This document shows positions 7,150-14,863 of a DNA stretch of 40,799 bases, piece by piece. The notes under the pieces are model-generated. The model saw only the letters and a program-made list of their open reading frames with translations, had not been told where the DNA came from and ran no database searches. A program made the position numbers and the translations under genes. Every line of letters begins with the position of its first letter. Position 1 is the first letter of the stretch. The DNA is from Acidimicrobiaceae bacterium (GTDB lineage: Bacteria > Actinomycetota > Acidimicrobiia > Acidimicrobiales > Aldehydirespiratoraceae): assembly GCA_009840695.1 (NCBI GenBank), contig VXNG01000043.1:1-40799 (forward strand). The letters are read 5' to 3'.

Positions 7150-7641
7150 ATGCCTGCAGCTGAAGGATGGAGCCCACCCGACTGGCAATCCATGTCGGGG
7201 GAGGACCTCAAGGCGCACCTTGCCGCGATCCAGCAGAAGGCCGAGGCCTCCGTCAGCGGTCCGCTGCCCTTCGAGGAGGGCCATCCGATTCAGCTGAACG
7301 ACGACGGCACGGTCCGGATGCCCGAGATGCCGGCCGGTGCGCACAGCCACATCGTCTGGCGCAACTACGCCGTGGCCGGCCAGCCGCAGGCGGTGCCTGC
7401 CGACCTCCATTTCGATGCCCTGATCGGCAAGCTGAAGTACCTGCGGAATCGTGAGCGCCAGGATGTCAATATCCAGGTCTTTCCCGGCGGTTACCTGCTG
7501 GAGATGGTGCTCGCCGCGGAGGGACCCGGTGGTGAGCCGGTGCGCATCCAGGCCGGGATGATCTACTTCCTGAACGAGAAGCTCGAACTGGTCCGCCTGC
7601 ACGAGTACATCGACTCTGTGGACATGCAGGCCCTCTTGTAG
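7150..7641 (+). CDS. Uncharacterised protein, probably NTF2/SnoaL-like
   Basis: The protein has 163 aa. ATG 7150 is chosen because AAGAGGT lies a few bases upstream; the frame remains open far upstream but without a plausible site. The N-terminal 35 residues (WSPPDWQSMSGEDLKAHLAA) form a helix not seen in simple NTF2 proteins. The middle and C-terminal parts (NIQVFPGGYLLEMVLAAEG, then GMIYFLNEKLELVRLHEYID) match the strand-strand-helix ending of SnoaL-like folds, where a segment of the type GKI-x-RLREYID is typical. It is divergent from the SDR/Rieske operon and probably co-regulated. A catalytic or binding role toward the same substrate is inferred only. Confidence 0.7.
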   Translation: MPAAEGWSPPDWQSMSGEDLKAHLAAIQQKAEASVSGPLPFEEGHPIQLNDDGTVRMPEMPAGAHSHIVWRNYAVAGQPQAVPADLHFDALIGKLKYLRNRERQDVNIQVFPGGYLLEMVLAAEGPGGEPVRIQAGMIYFLNEKLELVRLHEYIDSVDMQALL

Positions 7642-7654
7642 CAACCCGCGCCGG

Positions 7655-7673
7655 GCCCGCGAGTCCCGCGGGC
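7655..7673. terminator. Candidate hairpin terminator between convergent genes
   Basis: GCCCGCG-AGTCC-CGCGGGC forms a perfect 7-bp GC stem with a 5-base loop. It lies between the stops of two convergent genes (7641 and 7680). There is no strong T-run, as is common for terminators in high-GC actinobacteria. It could serve both directions. Confidence 0.45.
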
Positions 7674-7679
7674 GCGTTC

Positions 7680-8249
7680 TCAGCCGAGATCCGGGAACCG
7701 GTCGGCGCCGGCCTCATGCTCCAGTCGCAGAGTGTTCATGGTGAAGGCGACCAAGTGGTACTGGCCGATGAGCATCGGCAACTCGATCAACTGCTTGGTG
7801 TCGTACCGGCCGGCCAGCACCGCCCAGGTCTCGTCGGTCAGCCGCGAGTCGTCGTGGAGTTCGTCGACGGCCCGCAGCAGCGCGGCGTCGAACGGATCCC
7901 ACCCCGGCGCAGCCGGACCCCCGGCGATCCGGATCAGCTCCTCGTCGGTCACGCCGGCCTGGCGTGCGATACGGCAGTGCTGCCCCCACTCGTACTCCGC
8001 CCCGCACCGCCAAGCAGTCCGCAGGATCATCAGCTCCCGGTCCCGCATGGGGATCTTGCCGGCGAGCAGCTTGCCGCCGAAGGGGATCCAACGCCGGAAC
8101 AGTCCGGGATGGCGAACGAGCGTGGTCCAGAGGTTCGGGGTGCGGCCGCCGCCGTCAGGTCCGCCCGCGAAGTCCAGCAGCTCCCTGGCGTAGGCGTCGC
8201 GCTCGGCCTCCGGCAGGGGCGGGATGCGGGGCTGGTCAGATGGCGACAT
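7680..8249 (-). CDS. Carboxymuconolactone decarboxylase (CMD/AhpD) family protein
   Basis: The protein has 189 aa from ATG 8249, which has GGAGGACAAG directly upstream. The frame is open for 106 more codons upstream, into the next promoter region, so the shorter form is preferred. The CMD core is clear: PMRDRELMILRTAW, then CGAEYEWGQHCRIARQAGVTDEEL. The AhpD CxxC redox pair is absent; the E-x-W-x2-H pattern is that of the non-CxxC group of uncharacterised CMD proteins. Such proteins often occur in aromatic and acyl-CoA catabolic islands. It is transcribed alone and divergent from the acyl-CoA dehydrogenase at 8356. True decarboxylase activity should not be assumed. Confidence 0.82.
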   Translation of the reverse strand: MSPSDQPRIPPLPEAERDAYARELLDFAGGPDGGGRTPNLWTTLVRHPGLFRRWIPFGGKLLAGKIPMRDRELMILRTAWRCGAEYEWGQHCRIARQAGVTDEELIRIAGGPAAPGWDPFDAALLRAVDELHDDSRLTDETWAVLAGRYDTKQLIELPMLIGQYHLVAFTMNTLRLEHEAGADRFPDLG

Positions 8250-8355
8250 CTTGTCCTCCACGGTCGGAGCGGTCGTGACGGTCGGCTCGATTGCCTTGTC
8301 AACACTAGAAGGGCGACTCGCCCGGCCGTGAGGCGCGGCAATAGGGTGGCTGCCC

Positions 8356-9624
8356 GTGAGCCCGGCTCCCGTCGAGACCGACCTGGACGCGTTCGTCGAG
8401 CAGGCGGGTGCCTGGCTCAGCCAGAACGCGCCGTCACGGCGCTCCCCGAAGAGTGAGCAGGCGCAGGTCTGGGGCGAGGGCGACTTCGGTGTCGCGGTGT
8501 TCCACAACCTCGACTTCGACGAGGAGAAGCAGCTTCTCGACGATCTCGTAGCGTGGAACGCCCGCAAGCAGCAGCGCGGCTATCACGCCGTTGATTGGCC
8601 CGTCGAGTTCGGCGGGCTCGACTTGACCTGGGCCCACGCGGTGGCGTTCAACCGTCTCGAGCAGGACTACGAGACCCCGCGGAGCCATGAGTTGTTCGCG
8701 GTGACGAAGCGGCTCATCGCTCCTACCATCGCTCGTTTCGGCACCCCGGAACAGAAGGTCCGGTTCGTCGGGCCGCTGCTGGCAACCGAGACCCTCTGCT
8801 GCCAGCTCTTCAGCGAGCCGGGCGCGGGCTCGGATCTGGCCGGCCTGGCGTGCCGAGCGGTCCGCGACGGCTCCGAGTGGATCGTTAATGGCCAGAAGGT
8901 GTGGACCTCCGGGGCCCAGTTCGCTCACTGGGGGCTGCTGCTAACCCGCTCGGATCCCGATGTAGCCAAACACCGTGGCATGACCGCCTTCATGCTTCCT
9001 CTCGACCATCCCGGAGTCGAAATTCGCCCCATCAAGCAGATGAGCGGCGGATCGGCGTTCAACGAGGTGTTCATCACCGACGCGAGGATTCCCGACGATC
9101 TTCGCATAGGTCCCGAGGGCGATGGCTGGAACGTCGCGCTGACCACGCTCAGCTACGAGCGCGACCGCTCCGAGGAGGGTCCCTCCGGCGCGGCTGGAGG
9201 GTCGTGGGAGCAACTCCTGGGCACAGCCCGAGCGACGGGCGTCACCGGTGCCCCGGTGATCCGTGACGCGATGATGCGGATGTACGTCCACCGACGGGTG
9301 GAGAACCTGCTGAACCGGCGCGCTGCCGATCTGGCGCGCAGCGGTCAGCCGGGGCCGGAGGGTTCGTTGGGCAAGATCTTCTGGACAGAGGGCATGAGGA
9401 TGATGTCCGACGTGGTGTCGCTGGTGCTTGGCCCGCGGCTGGTGGCCGATGTGGGGGAGTGGGGCACCTACGAGTGGAATGAGCACGTGCTCGGAGCCCC
9501 GGGCTACCGGATCGCAGGCGGGTCTGACGAGATCCAGCGCAACATCATCGGCGAGCGGGTGCTGGGCCTGCCGCGCGAGCCTCGCGTCGACCGTGATCTA
9601 CCCTGGAAGGACGTGCCCCGCTGA
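8356..9624 (+). CDS. Acyl-CoA dehydrogenase family protein
   Basis: The protein has 422 aa and a GTG start. Core motifs are FSEPGAGSDLAGL (FAD/substrate loop), WIVNGQKVWTSGA, and the C-terminal GGSDEIQRNIIGERVLGLPREP typical of FadE-type flavoproteins. The enzyme should introduce an alpha,beta double bond into an acyl-CoA and pass electrons to ETF. The N-terminus (about 50 residues) is longer than in the simplest members, similar to actinobacterial sterol/fatty-acid FadE proteins. It is followed after 53 bases by the Rieske gene at 9678. The two may be co-transcribed, but an AT-rich inverted repeat lies between them. Substrate chain or ring type is unknown. Confidence 0.92.
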   Translation: MSPAPVETDLDAFVEQAGAWLSQNAPSRRSPKSEQAQVWGEGDFGVAVFHNLDFDEEKQLLDDLVAWNARKQQRGYHAVDWPVEFGGLDLTWAHAVAFNRLEQDYETPRSHELFAVTKRLIAPTIARFGTPEQKVRFVGPLLATETLCCQLFSEPGAGSDLAGLACRAVRDGSEWIVNGQKVWTSGAQFAHWGLLLTRSDPDVAKHRGMTAFMLPLDHPGVEIRPIKQMSGGSAFNEVFITDARIPDDLRIGPEGDGWNVALTTLSYERDRSEEGPSGAAGGSWEQLLGTARATGVTGAPVIRDAMMRMYVHRRVENLLNRRAADLARSGQPGPEGSLGKIFWTEGMRMMSDVVSLVLGPRLVADVGEWGTYEWNEHVLGAPGYRIAGGSDEIQRNIIGERVLGLPREPRVDRDLPWKDVPR

Positions 9625-9650
9625 AATAATTTGCTGACCGCTCTATTATT
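9625..9650. promoter_or_regulatory. AT-rich inverted repeat upstream of the Rieske gene
   Basis: AATAAT-N14-ATTATT begins right after the stop codon of the acyl-CoA dehydrogenase gene and ends 27 bases before the Rieske start. The AT-rich arms stand out in this GC-rich region. It may be an operator or part of an internal promoter. Confidence 0.35.
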
Positions 9651-9677
9651 ACGGCCGGCTGGACCGGGGAGGGTCCT

Positions 9678-10862
9678 ATGAGCAGAGCGCAGCTTGTGGC
9701 CATGGCCCAACGCAACATCGCCCACACCAGAGCCAACGTCGGCGATCAGGAGCCGGCCCCGCTCCGCGTCCCTGTGTCCAATTACTCCGATCCCGACCGG
9801 TGGCAACTCGAGATCGACAGGGTCTTCAAGCGTGTGCCGTTGCTGGTGGCTTTCGGCAGCGAACTGCGGGAGCCGGACTCCTACAAGGCGATGAGAGCTG
9901 CGGGCGTGCCGATCCTGGTCACCCGCACCCGCGACGGCGAGATCAAGGCCTTCGTCAACATGTGCAGCCACCGCGGCGCGATCGTCGTGGCCGACGGCTG
10001 CGGCACGGCGCGGGGGTTCTCATGCCCCTACCACGGCTGGGCCTACGACTCCGCCGGCCGCCTCGTCGGCATCACCAACCGCAGCGAGTTCGGTGCCGTC
10101 GACACCGAGAACCTGGGGCTGACGCCGCTCCCGGCCGGTGAGCGGGCCGGCATGGTCTTCGTGGGGCTCACTCCCGGCGCCGATCTCCACCTCGACGATT
10201 TCCTAGCCGGGTATGACAGGGTGCTGGCGCACTTCAACTTCGGCGACTGGCACCTGTTCTCGCGCCGCGAGATCGAGGGGCCCAACTGGAAGCTGGCCTA
10301 CGACGGCTATCTCGACTACTACCACCTGCCGATCCTCCACCAGAACAGCTTCGGCCCCGACGCCAGCAACAAGGCCATCTACCATGTGTTCGGGCCGCAC
10401 CAGCGAATGTCGAGGCCGGATCCCTCGCTTCTTGAGCTGTCCGATTCCCCCGACGACTGGGACATCAATGCCACCGTCGGCGGCGTCTGGACCATGTTCC
10501 CGAACGTCTCGATGGCGATCTACCGCGGCGAGTCGGTCCTGCTGTCACAGTTGTTCCCCGGTCCCACCCCCGATCGATCGATCACCGTCCAGTCCTACTT
10601 TCTGGCCGAGCCGCCCGACGAGTCGTCCGCGGCCAAGGCTGCCGAGCACGCCGACCTGCTCGAGCGGGTCGTGCGGGATGAGGACTACACCACCTGCTAC
10701 GGCATCCAGACCGCGGTCTCGACCGGCGCCAAGCAGTCATTCCTGTTCGGTCGCAACGAGGGCGGGGGGCACCGGTTCCACAGCTGGGTCGAGCGCCTGA
10801 TCGACGCCGAGGACGCTGAACTGGGCCCGATCTTCGGGTCCGCGGCCCGCGCTGAGGACTAG
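9678..10862 (+). CDS. Rieske non-heme iron oxygenase, alpha subunit (second type)
   Basis: The protein has 394 aa from ATG 9678 with GGGGAGGG upstream. The Rieske motif is Cys96-x-His98 and Cys116-x2-His119 (CSHRG, CPYHGW). The mononuclear iron motif is Asp213-x2-His216-x4-His221 in YLDYYHLPILH, with the usual bridging Asp. It is thus a different subfamily from the two Glu-type enzymes at 4694 and 25930, and it has no CDPQxCxW companion. It resembles ring-hydroxylating or demethylating alpha subunits. It is encoded after an acyl-CoA dehydrogenase and before an ABC importer, which suggests early attack on an imported substrate. No reductase or beta subunit is adjacent. Confidence 0.92.
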   Translation: MSRAQLVAMAQRNIAHTRANVGDQEPAPLRVPVSNYSDPDRWQLEIDRVFKRVPLLVAFGSELREPDSYKAMRAAGVPILVTRTRDGEIKAFVNMCSHRGAIVVADGCGTARGFSCPYHGWAYDSAGRLVGITNRSEFGAVDTENLGLTPLPAGERAGMVFVGLTPGADLHLDDFLAGYDRVLAHFNFGDWHLFSRREIEGPNWKLAYDGYLDYYHLPILHQNSFGPDASNKAIYHVFGPHQRMSRPDPSLLELSDSPDDWDINATVGGVWTMFPNVSMAIYRGESVLLSQLFPGPTPDRSITVQSYFLAEPPDESSAAKAAEHADLLERVVRDEDYTTCYGIQTAVSTGAKQSFLFGRNEGGGHRFHSWVERLIDAEDAELGPIFGSAARAED

Positions 10863-10917
10863 AGGCCCGGGAGGGGGTCTCCGGGTTCCTCTGGCGAGCT
10901 TCGCCGGGCCTTGCCTA

Positions 10918-10938
10918 AAATATGATCCTACGCATATT
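10918..10938. promoter_or_regulatory. Palindromic operator-like site upstream of the ABC importer
   Basis: AATATG-N8-CATATT has perfect 6-bp arms in the gap before the binding-protein gene. In the form AAATATG-N7-GCATAWT it matches the site at 7108-7128 at 13 of the 14 defined positions with equal spacing. One regulator, for instance the TetR protein encoded at the end of this transporter operon, could bind both. Confidence 0.5.
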
Positions 10939-11005
10939 GTGCTGACGTGATCGCCGCTGAGGTTGTGGCGACGCGGGCACCGTGGTCCAACAAGGGGGAT
11001 ATGAC

Positions 11006-12934
11006 GTGCGATCTGTCGACAGCGAGACCTCTAGCAAGCGGGTTTCTCCTAAGGCGCTGCGTTCGTGGCGGGTGCTGCTAGCCGTATTGGCGGCTTTCAG
11101 CTTCATTGCCGCAAGCTGCGGCGACGACGACGAAGCCGCTCCGGATACCAGCGCGGCCGATACCGCTGCGCTCGAGGCTGCCCAGGCAGAAGCGGCTGCA
11201 GCCGACGCCGCGGCTGCCGAGGCGGCTGCTGAAGCCGATGCTGCCGCTGCCAGGGCTGCCGAGGCCGAGGCGGCTCTAGAGGCTGCTCAGGCCGAGGCCG
11301 AGGGAGCCGTAGACCCCGACGACATGGCCGCGTTGGAGGCGGAGCTAGAGGCTGCTCAGGCCGCTGAGGCCGCTGCCAGGGCTGAGGCCGACGCCGCGGC
11401 TGCCGCGGCTGCTGAGGCCGAGGCGGCTGCTGCAGAGGCTGAGGCTGCGGCGGCTGCCGCCGCCGCAGCGGTACCTGAGCCGGAGCCCGAACCGGACACC
11501 TTCGACATCAGGATCGCGATCGGTCCCGACATCCAGGACATGGATCCGCAGCGCAGCAACGCCGTCTGGAACACCATCATGCTGTGGGGCAACGTCACCG
11601 AGGGGCTCGTGACGACCGACGACAACGGGGCTGTGATCCCTGAGTTGGCCGAGTCATTCGAACTGCTGGAAGACAACCTCACCTGGCGCTTCCATCTGCG
11701 GGAGGGCATCACGTTCCACAACGGTGAGCCGTTCAACGCCGAAGCCGTCAAGTACAGCCTCGACCGGATCGCCGGCGAGGAGTTCGGATCGCTGATCGCC
11801 AACTACTTCAAGGACTACGCGACCACCACGGTCATCGACGAGTACACCGTCGAAGTCATGACGGCCCAGACGTCGCCGGACTTCCTGGTCACGCTTACTT
11901 CCGCACAGATGGTCCCGCCCGTCTACAGCGAGAGCTATCCCACCGCTCAGAACAACCACCCGATCGGGACCGGGCCCTATACGTTCACGTCGAGGTCGGC
12001 CGACCAGGTGAAGATCACCAAGAACGCCGACTACTGGGGTGGCCCGCCCCCGGGGCCTGACACGGTCACGGGTTACGCCCGTCCGGAGGTCTCGTCGCGG
12101 ATCGCCGGCCTTGCCGCTGGCAACGAGTTCGAGGTTGCCCTGGACATCCCCGGTGATCTCGTCGGCGAGGTCCCCACGGCCTCCTACAACGCCCCCAGCG
12201 GAACGATGATGCTCTGGCTGAACGGGTTCAACGGCATCACCGCCGATCCGCGGGTCCGTGAGGCCATCGTGCTGGCTGTCGACCAGGAGGGCATCCGGAC
12301 TGCACTCATCGGCGCCGAGAACTCGGTCAGCGGCCAGTGCCAGTTCGGCGTTCCCGGCAATGCGGGCTACAACCCGAACCTGGCCGAGCAGGGATACGAC
12401 CCCGACCGGGCCCGGCAGCTCATCGAAGAGGCTGGCGCGGTCGGCGGGACCCTCAAGTTCGCGGTGCCCACCGGCCGGTATGCCGCCGGCGAGGACATCG
12501 CCGAGATCGTCGTGGACCAGCTCAGCGCCGTCGGTCTGGCACCCGAGCTCATCCTGTCGCCCTACCAGGAGTGGCTCCAGAGCCTGTTCGAGCCCCGCGA
12601 CAGCCGGGCCGAGATGTTCTTCACCCGGGCCGGAGGGGTCACGCCGAGCGTCTCGAACGCCTGGAACCTGTTCGTGATCGAGGACGGACGGCTGGAGATG
12701 ATCAACTACAGCAACTATCCGGGCCTCGGCCAGGTCGTCCTCGATGCTCTAGGTGAGGTCGATGCGGCCAAGCGGACCGAGCTGTTCGCCGAAGCGACCG
12801 AGGGCGTCTGCGGAACCCACGGCTTCGCCTTCCTGTACAAGGAGCGAGGCATCGTCGGCCACGTCGAGAGTGTCGACATTCCCGATCGGGCCGATCCCCG
12901 CATCCACTGGACCTCAGTGAGCCGCATCGGGTAA
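11006..12934 (+). CDS. ABC importer substrate-binding lipoprotein (SBP family 5, Opp/Dpp type) with long Ala/Glu-rich linker
   Basis: GTG 11006 is chosen because AAGGGGG lies 7 bases upstream; GTG 10982 would add eight residues. The 642-aa protein begins with a basic N-region and a hydrophobic helix ending in the lipobox IAAS-Cys38, so it should be a lipoprotein outside the membrane. Residues about 49-155 are almost only Ala, Glu, Asp and Gln (EAAQAEAAAADAAAAEAA type) and end in a PEPEPEP stretch: a long helical or coiled-coil stalk. The SBP-5 domain follows (DMDPQRSNAVWN, LTWRFHLREGITFHNGEPF, PIGTGPYTF, GFNGITADPRVREAI). It captures a peptide or other amphipathic organic ligand for the permeases at 13068 and 14006. 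The ligand is not identifiable. Confidence 0.92.
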   Translation: MRSVDSETSSKRVSPKALRSWRVLLAVLAAFSFIAASCGDDDEAAPDTSAADTAALEAAQAEAAAADAAAAEAAAEADAAAARAAEAEAALEAAQAEAEGAVDPDDMAALEAELEAAQAAEAAARAEADAAAAAAAEAEAAAAEAEAAAAAAAAAVPEPEPEPDTFDIRIAIGPDIQDMDPQRSNAVWNTIMLWGNVTEGLVTTDDNGAVIPELAESFELLEDNLTWRFHLREGITFHNGEPFNAEAVKYSLDRIAGEEFGSLIANYFKDYATTTVIDEYTVEVMTAQTSPDFLVTLTSAQMVPPVYSESYPTAQNNHPIGTGPYTFTSRSADQVKITKNADYWGGPPPGPDTVTGYARPEVSSRIAGLAAGNEFEVALDIPGDLVGEVPTASYNAPSGTMMLWLNGFNGITADPRVREAIVLAVDQEGIRTALIGAENSVSGQCQFGVPGNAGYNPNLAEQGYDPDRARQLIEEAGAVGGTLKFAVPTGRYAAGEDIAEIVVDQLSAVGLAPELILSPYQEWLQSLFEPRDSRAEMFFTRAGGVTPSVSNAWNLFVIEDGRLEMINYSNYPGLGQVVLDALGEVDAAKRTELFAEATEGVCGTHGFAFLYKERGIVGHVESVDIPDRADPRIHWTSVSRIG

Positions 12935-12938
12935 TCGA

Positions 12939-13050
12939 GCACGGGATGACGGGCACGGGGTGACGGGCGCTGAATGACACCGGCTTGAAGCGGGGCGACC
13001 CGCTCAGCCATCGTCGAACTCAGCCGCCCTCACCCCTGCCCTCACCCCTG
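12939..13050 (+). repeat. Two short tandem repeats in the gap before the first permease
   Basis: The gap between binding-protein and permease genes holds a 14-base unit present twice at 12939-12966 (GCACGGGATGACGG, one mismatch in the second copy), and CCCTCACCCCTG present twice exactly at 13027-13050. They may affect transcript stability or translation between genes that need different protein amounts. They may also be simple slippage products. Confidence 0.6.
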
Positions 13051-13067
13051 CCTTCGAGCGGCAACCG

Positions 13068-14009
13068 GTGAAGCGCTACCTGCTTGGGCGGGTCGCCCAG
13101 TTCGCGATCGTGATCGGCGGAGCCCTGCTGATCACCTTCATCGCGCTGCACATCGTCGGTGATCCCGCCACGCTGGGTCTCCCGATCGGCACACCGGTGG
13201 AGGCCATCGACGCGTTCAACGAGAAGCACGGCTTCGACGATCCCTTCCCCACGCAGCTCGGACGCTTCTTCTGGGACGCGCTGCGGGGTGACTTCGGTGA
13301 CTCGTTGTGGCTCGGCGGCGACTCCCTCGACCATGTCTTCGGGAGGCTTCCCGCGACGTTGATGCTGGTGGCGCCCGCGGTTCTGGGAGGGGGCTTGATC
13401 GGAGTCCTCTTCGGATCGATCTCGGCCCGCAAGCCCGACTCGGCGGTGGCCAACGGGCTCAATGTGCTGTCGTACTCGGTGATCTCGATCGCCGAGTTCT
13501 GGCTGGCGATCATGCTCGTGCTGGCGTTCGCGGTGAACATCGCCTGGCTGCCGACCGCCGGCTACCACCCCAAGCCCCAGGTGATGATCCTGCCGATCCT
13601 GGTGCTGGCGCTGCGTCCCTTCGCCCAGAACTTCCAGCTCACCCAGGCCACCATGTCCGCCGAGTACGGCAAGCCCTACATCCTGGCGGCCCGGGCCAAG
13701 GGTCTCAGCGAGGGCCAGGTCGCCCGCCGGCACGTCCTCAAGAACGTGGCCGTCCCGGTGGTGACCCTGCTGCTGTTCGAGCTCGGGCGGGTCTTCGTCG
13801 GCACCGCCATCATCATCGAGATCGTCTTCGCCTGGCCCGGCATAGGCCGTCTGGCCGCCGATGCCCTGTTCAGGGGGGACATCTTCCTGGTGCAGGCTGT
13901 CGTGATGGTGGCCGCCACCGCGACCGCGGTGCTGAACCTGCTGGCCGACCTCTTCTACTTCGCGGTGGATCCCCGCACCCGCCACCTCGTCAAGGCGAAC
14001 CGGCAATGA
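13068..14009 (+). CDS. ABC importer permease, DppB/OppB family
   Basis: The protein has 313 aa from GTG 13068. The N-terminal membrane helix (FAIVIGGALLITFIALHIVG) and the following extracytoplasmic loop are typical of OppB/DppB proteins. Further hydrophobic helices follow, together with the cytoplasmic coupling (EAA) loop AARAKGLSEGQVARRHVLKN that docks on the ATPase. The protein is shown as the first of two inner-membrane permeases, and its stop overlaps the next start (ATGA). The start codon has no clear ribosome-binding site and follows a C-rich repeat, so the exact start is slightly uncertain. Confidence 0.93.
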   Translation: MKRYLLGRVAQFAIVIGGALLITFIALHIVGDPATLGLPIGTPVEAIDAFNEKHGFDDPFPTQLGRFFWDALRGDFGDSLWLGGDSLDHVFGRLPATLMLVAPAVLGGGLIGVLFGSISARKPDSAVANGLNVLSYSVISIAEFWLAIMLVLAFAVNIAWLPTAGYHPKPQVMILPILVLALRPFAQNFQLTQATMSAEYGKPYILAARAKGLSEGQVARRHVLKNVAVPVVTLLLFELGRVFVGTAIIIEIVFAWPGIGRLAADALFRGDIFLVQAVVMVAATATAVLNLLADLFYFAVDPRTRHLVKANRQ

Positions 14010-14863
14010 ACGCTCACCGGCTGTGGGCCGAGCTGCGGCGGCGCCCTGTCATCATCGCCGCCGTCATCGTGGCGGTCGCCCTGGTGGCCTCGTCGGTGCT
14101 GGTGCCGATCATCTCCGACCTCGACGCCACCGCGCCCAGGCTGGACAGGAGGCTCCAAGGGCCGTTCTGGGCCGGCGGCGAGGGAGGCCTGCTCGGCACC
14201 GACTCCCTGGGCCGTGACCTGTTCCTGAGGATCATGCACGGCATGCGGACCTCGTTCGCGGTCGGGGCGCTGGCCGCGCTGCTGGGCGCTGCGCTGGGAA
14301 CGCTGATCGGGCTGATCTCCGGTTACTTCGGCGGTGCGGTCGACGCCGCGCTGATGCGCTTGACCGACATCGAGCTCGCCTTCCCCGGGATCCTGCTGGT
14401 GATGGTGCTGGTCCGGGTGCTCGAGCGGGGCATCGTCGGGCTGGTGATCGTGCTCGGCCTGATCTCGTGGATGCTGTACGCCCGGGTCGTGCGGGGAGCG
14501 GTGCTGACGTTGCGGACCAGCGAACTGGTCATCGCCACCACCGGGCTGGGCGCATCGACACCGAGAATCCTGTTCGTGCACGTGCTTCCCAACGTGGCTG
14601 CCGCGGCGATGTCGCTGATGGCGGTGACGTTCGCGGCGTTGATGCTGGCCGAGGCCAGCTTGAGCTTCATCGGGTTCGGGGTGCAGCCGCCCCAGATCTC
14701 GTTGGGTGCCATCCTGTCGTCGGGCCGCGACTACCTGTCGACGAGTTGGTGGGTCTCGACCTTCTCGGGCCTGTTCCTGCTGCTGGGCGTGCTCAGCACC
14801 AACCTCATCGGCGGCTGGCTGCACCGGGTCACCGATCCCCTCACCGTCCGGACCGCGTCGTGA
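14006..14863 (+). CDS. ABC importer permease, DppC/OppC family
   Basis: The protein has 285 aa from ATG 14006, overlapping the DppB stop by 4 nt. After the first membrane helix (IIAAVIVAVALVASSVLVPII) comes LLGTDSLGRDLFLRIMHGMR, the diagnostic OppC/DppC segment. Four to five more helices follow, and the coupling loop ATTGLGASTPRILFVHVLPN. It forms the membrane channel together with the 13068 product. The stop overlaps the GTG of the ATPase gene, so the three genes are translationally coupled. Confidence 0.94.
   Translation: MNAHRLWAELRRRPVIIAAVIVAVALVASSVLVPIISDLDATAPRLDRRLQGPFWAGGEGGLLGTDSLGRDLFLRIMHGMRTSFAVGALAALLGAALGTLIGLISGYFGGAVDAALMRLTDIELAFPGILLVMVLVRVLERGIVGLVIVLGLISWMLYARVVRGAVLTLRTSELVIATTGLGASTPRILFVHVLPNVAAAAMSLMAVTFAALMLAEASLSFIGFGVQPPQISLGAILSSGRDYLSTSWWVSTFSGLFLLLGVLSTNLIGGWLHRVTDPLTVRTAS

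Noticed and set aside
7680..8249. Naming this gene as gamma-carboxymuconolactone decarboxylase (pcaC)
   Set aside because: No other beta-ketoadipate pathway gene is near and the protein has only general CMD-family features.
10863..10905. Rho-independent terminator after the Rieske gene (GGCGA-GCT-TCGCC)
   Set aside because: The stem has only 5 bp with a 3-base loop and no T-run; it is too weak to list.
11160..11480. Repetitive GCC/GAG/GCT pattern resembling a repeat array or CRISPR
   Set aside because: The units are irregular, have no unique spacers and stay in frame within the binding-lipoprotein gene; it is a coding Ala/Glu linker.
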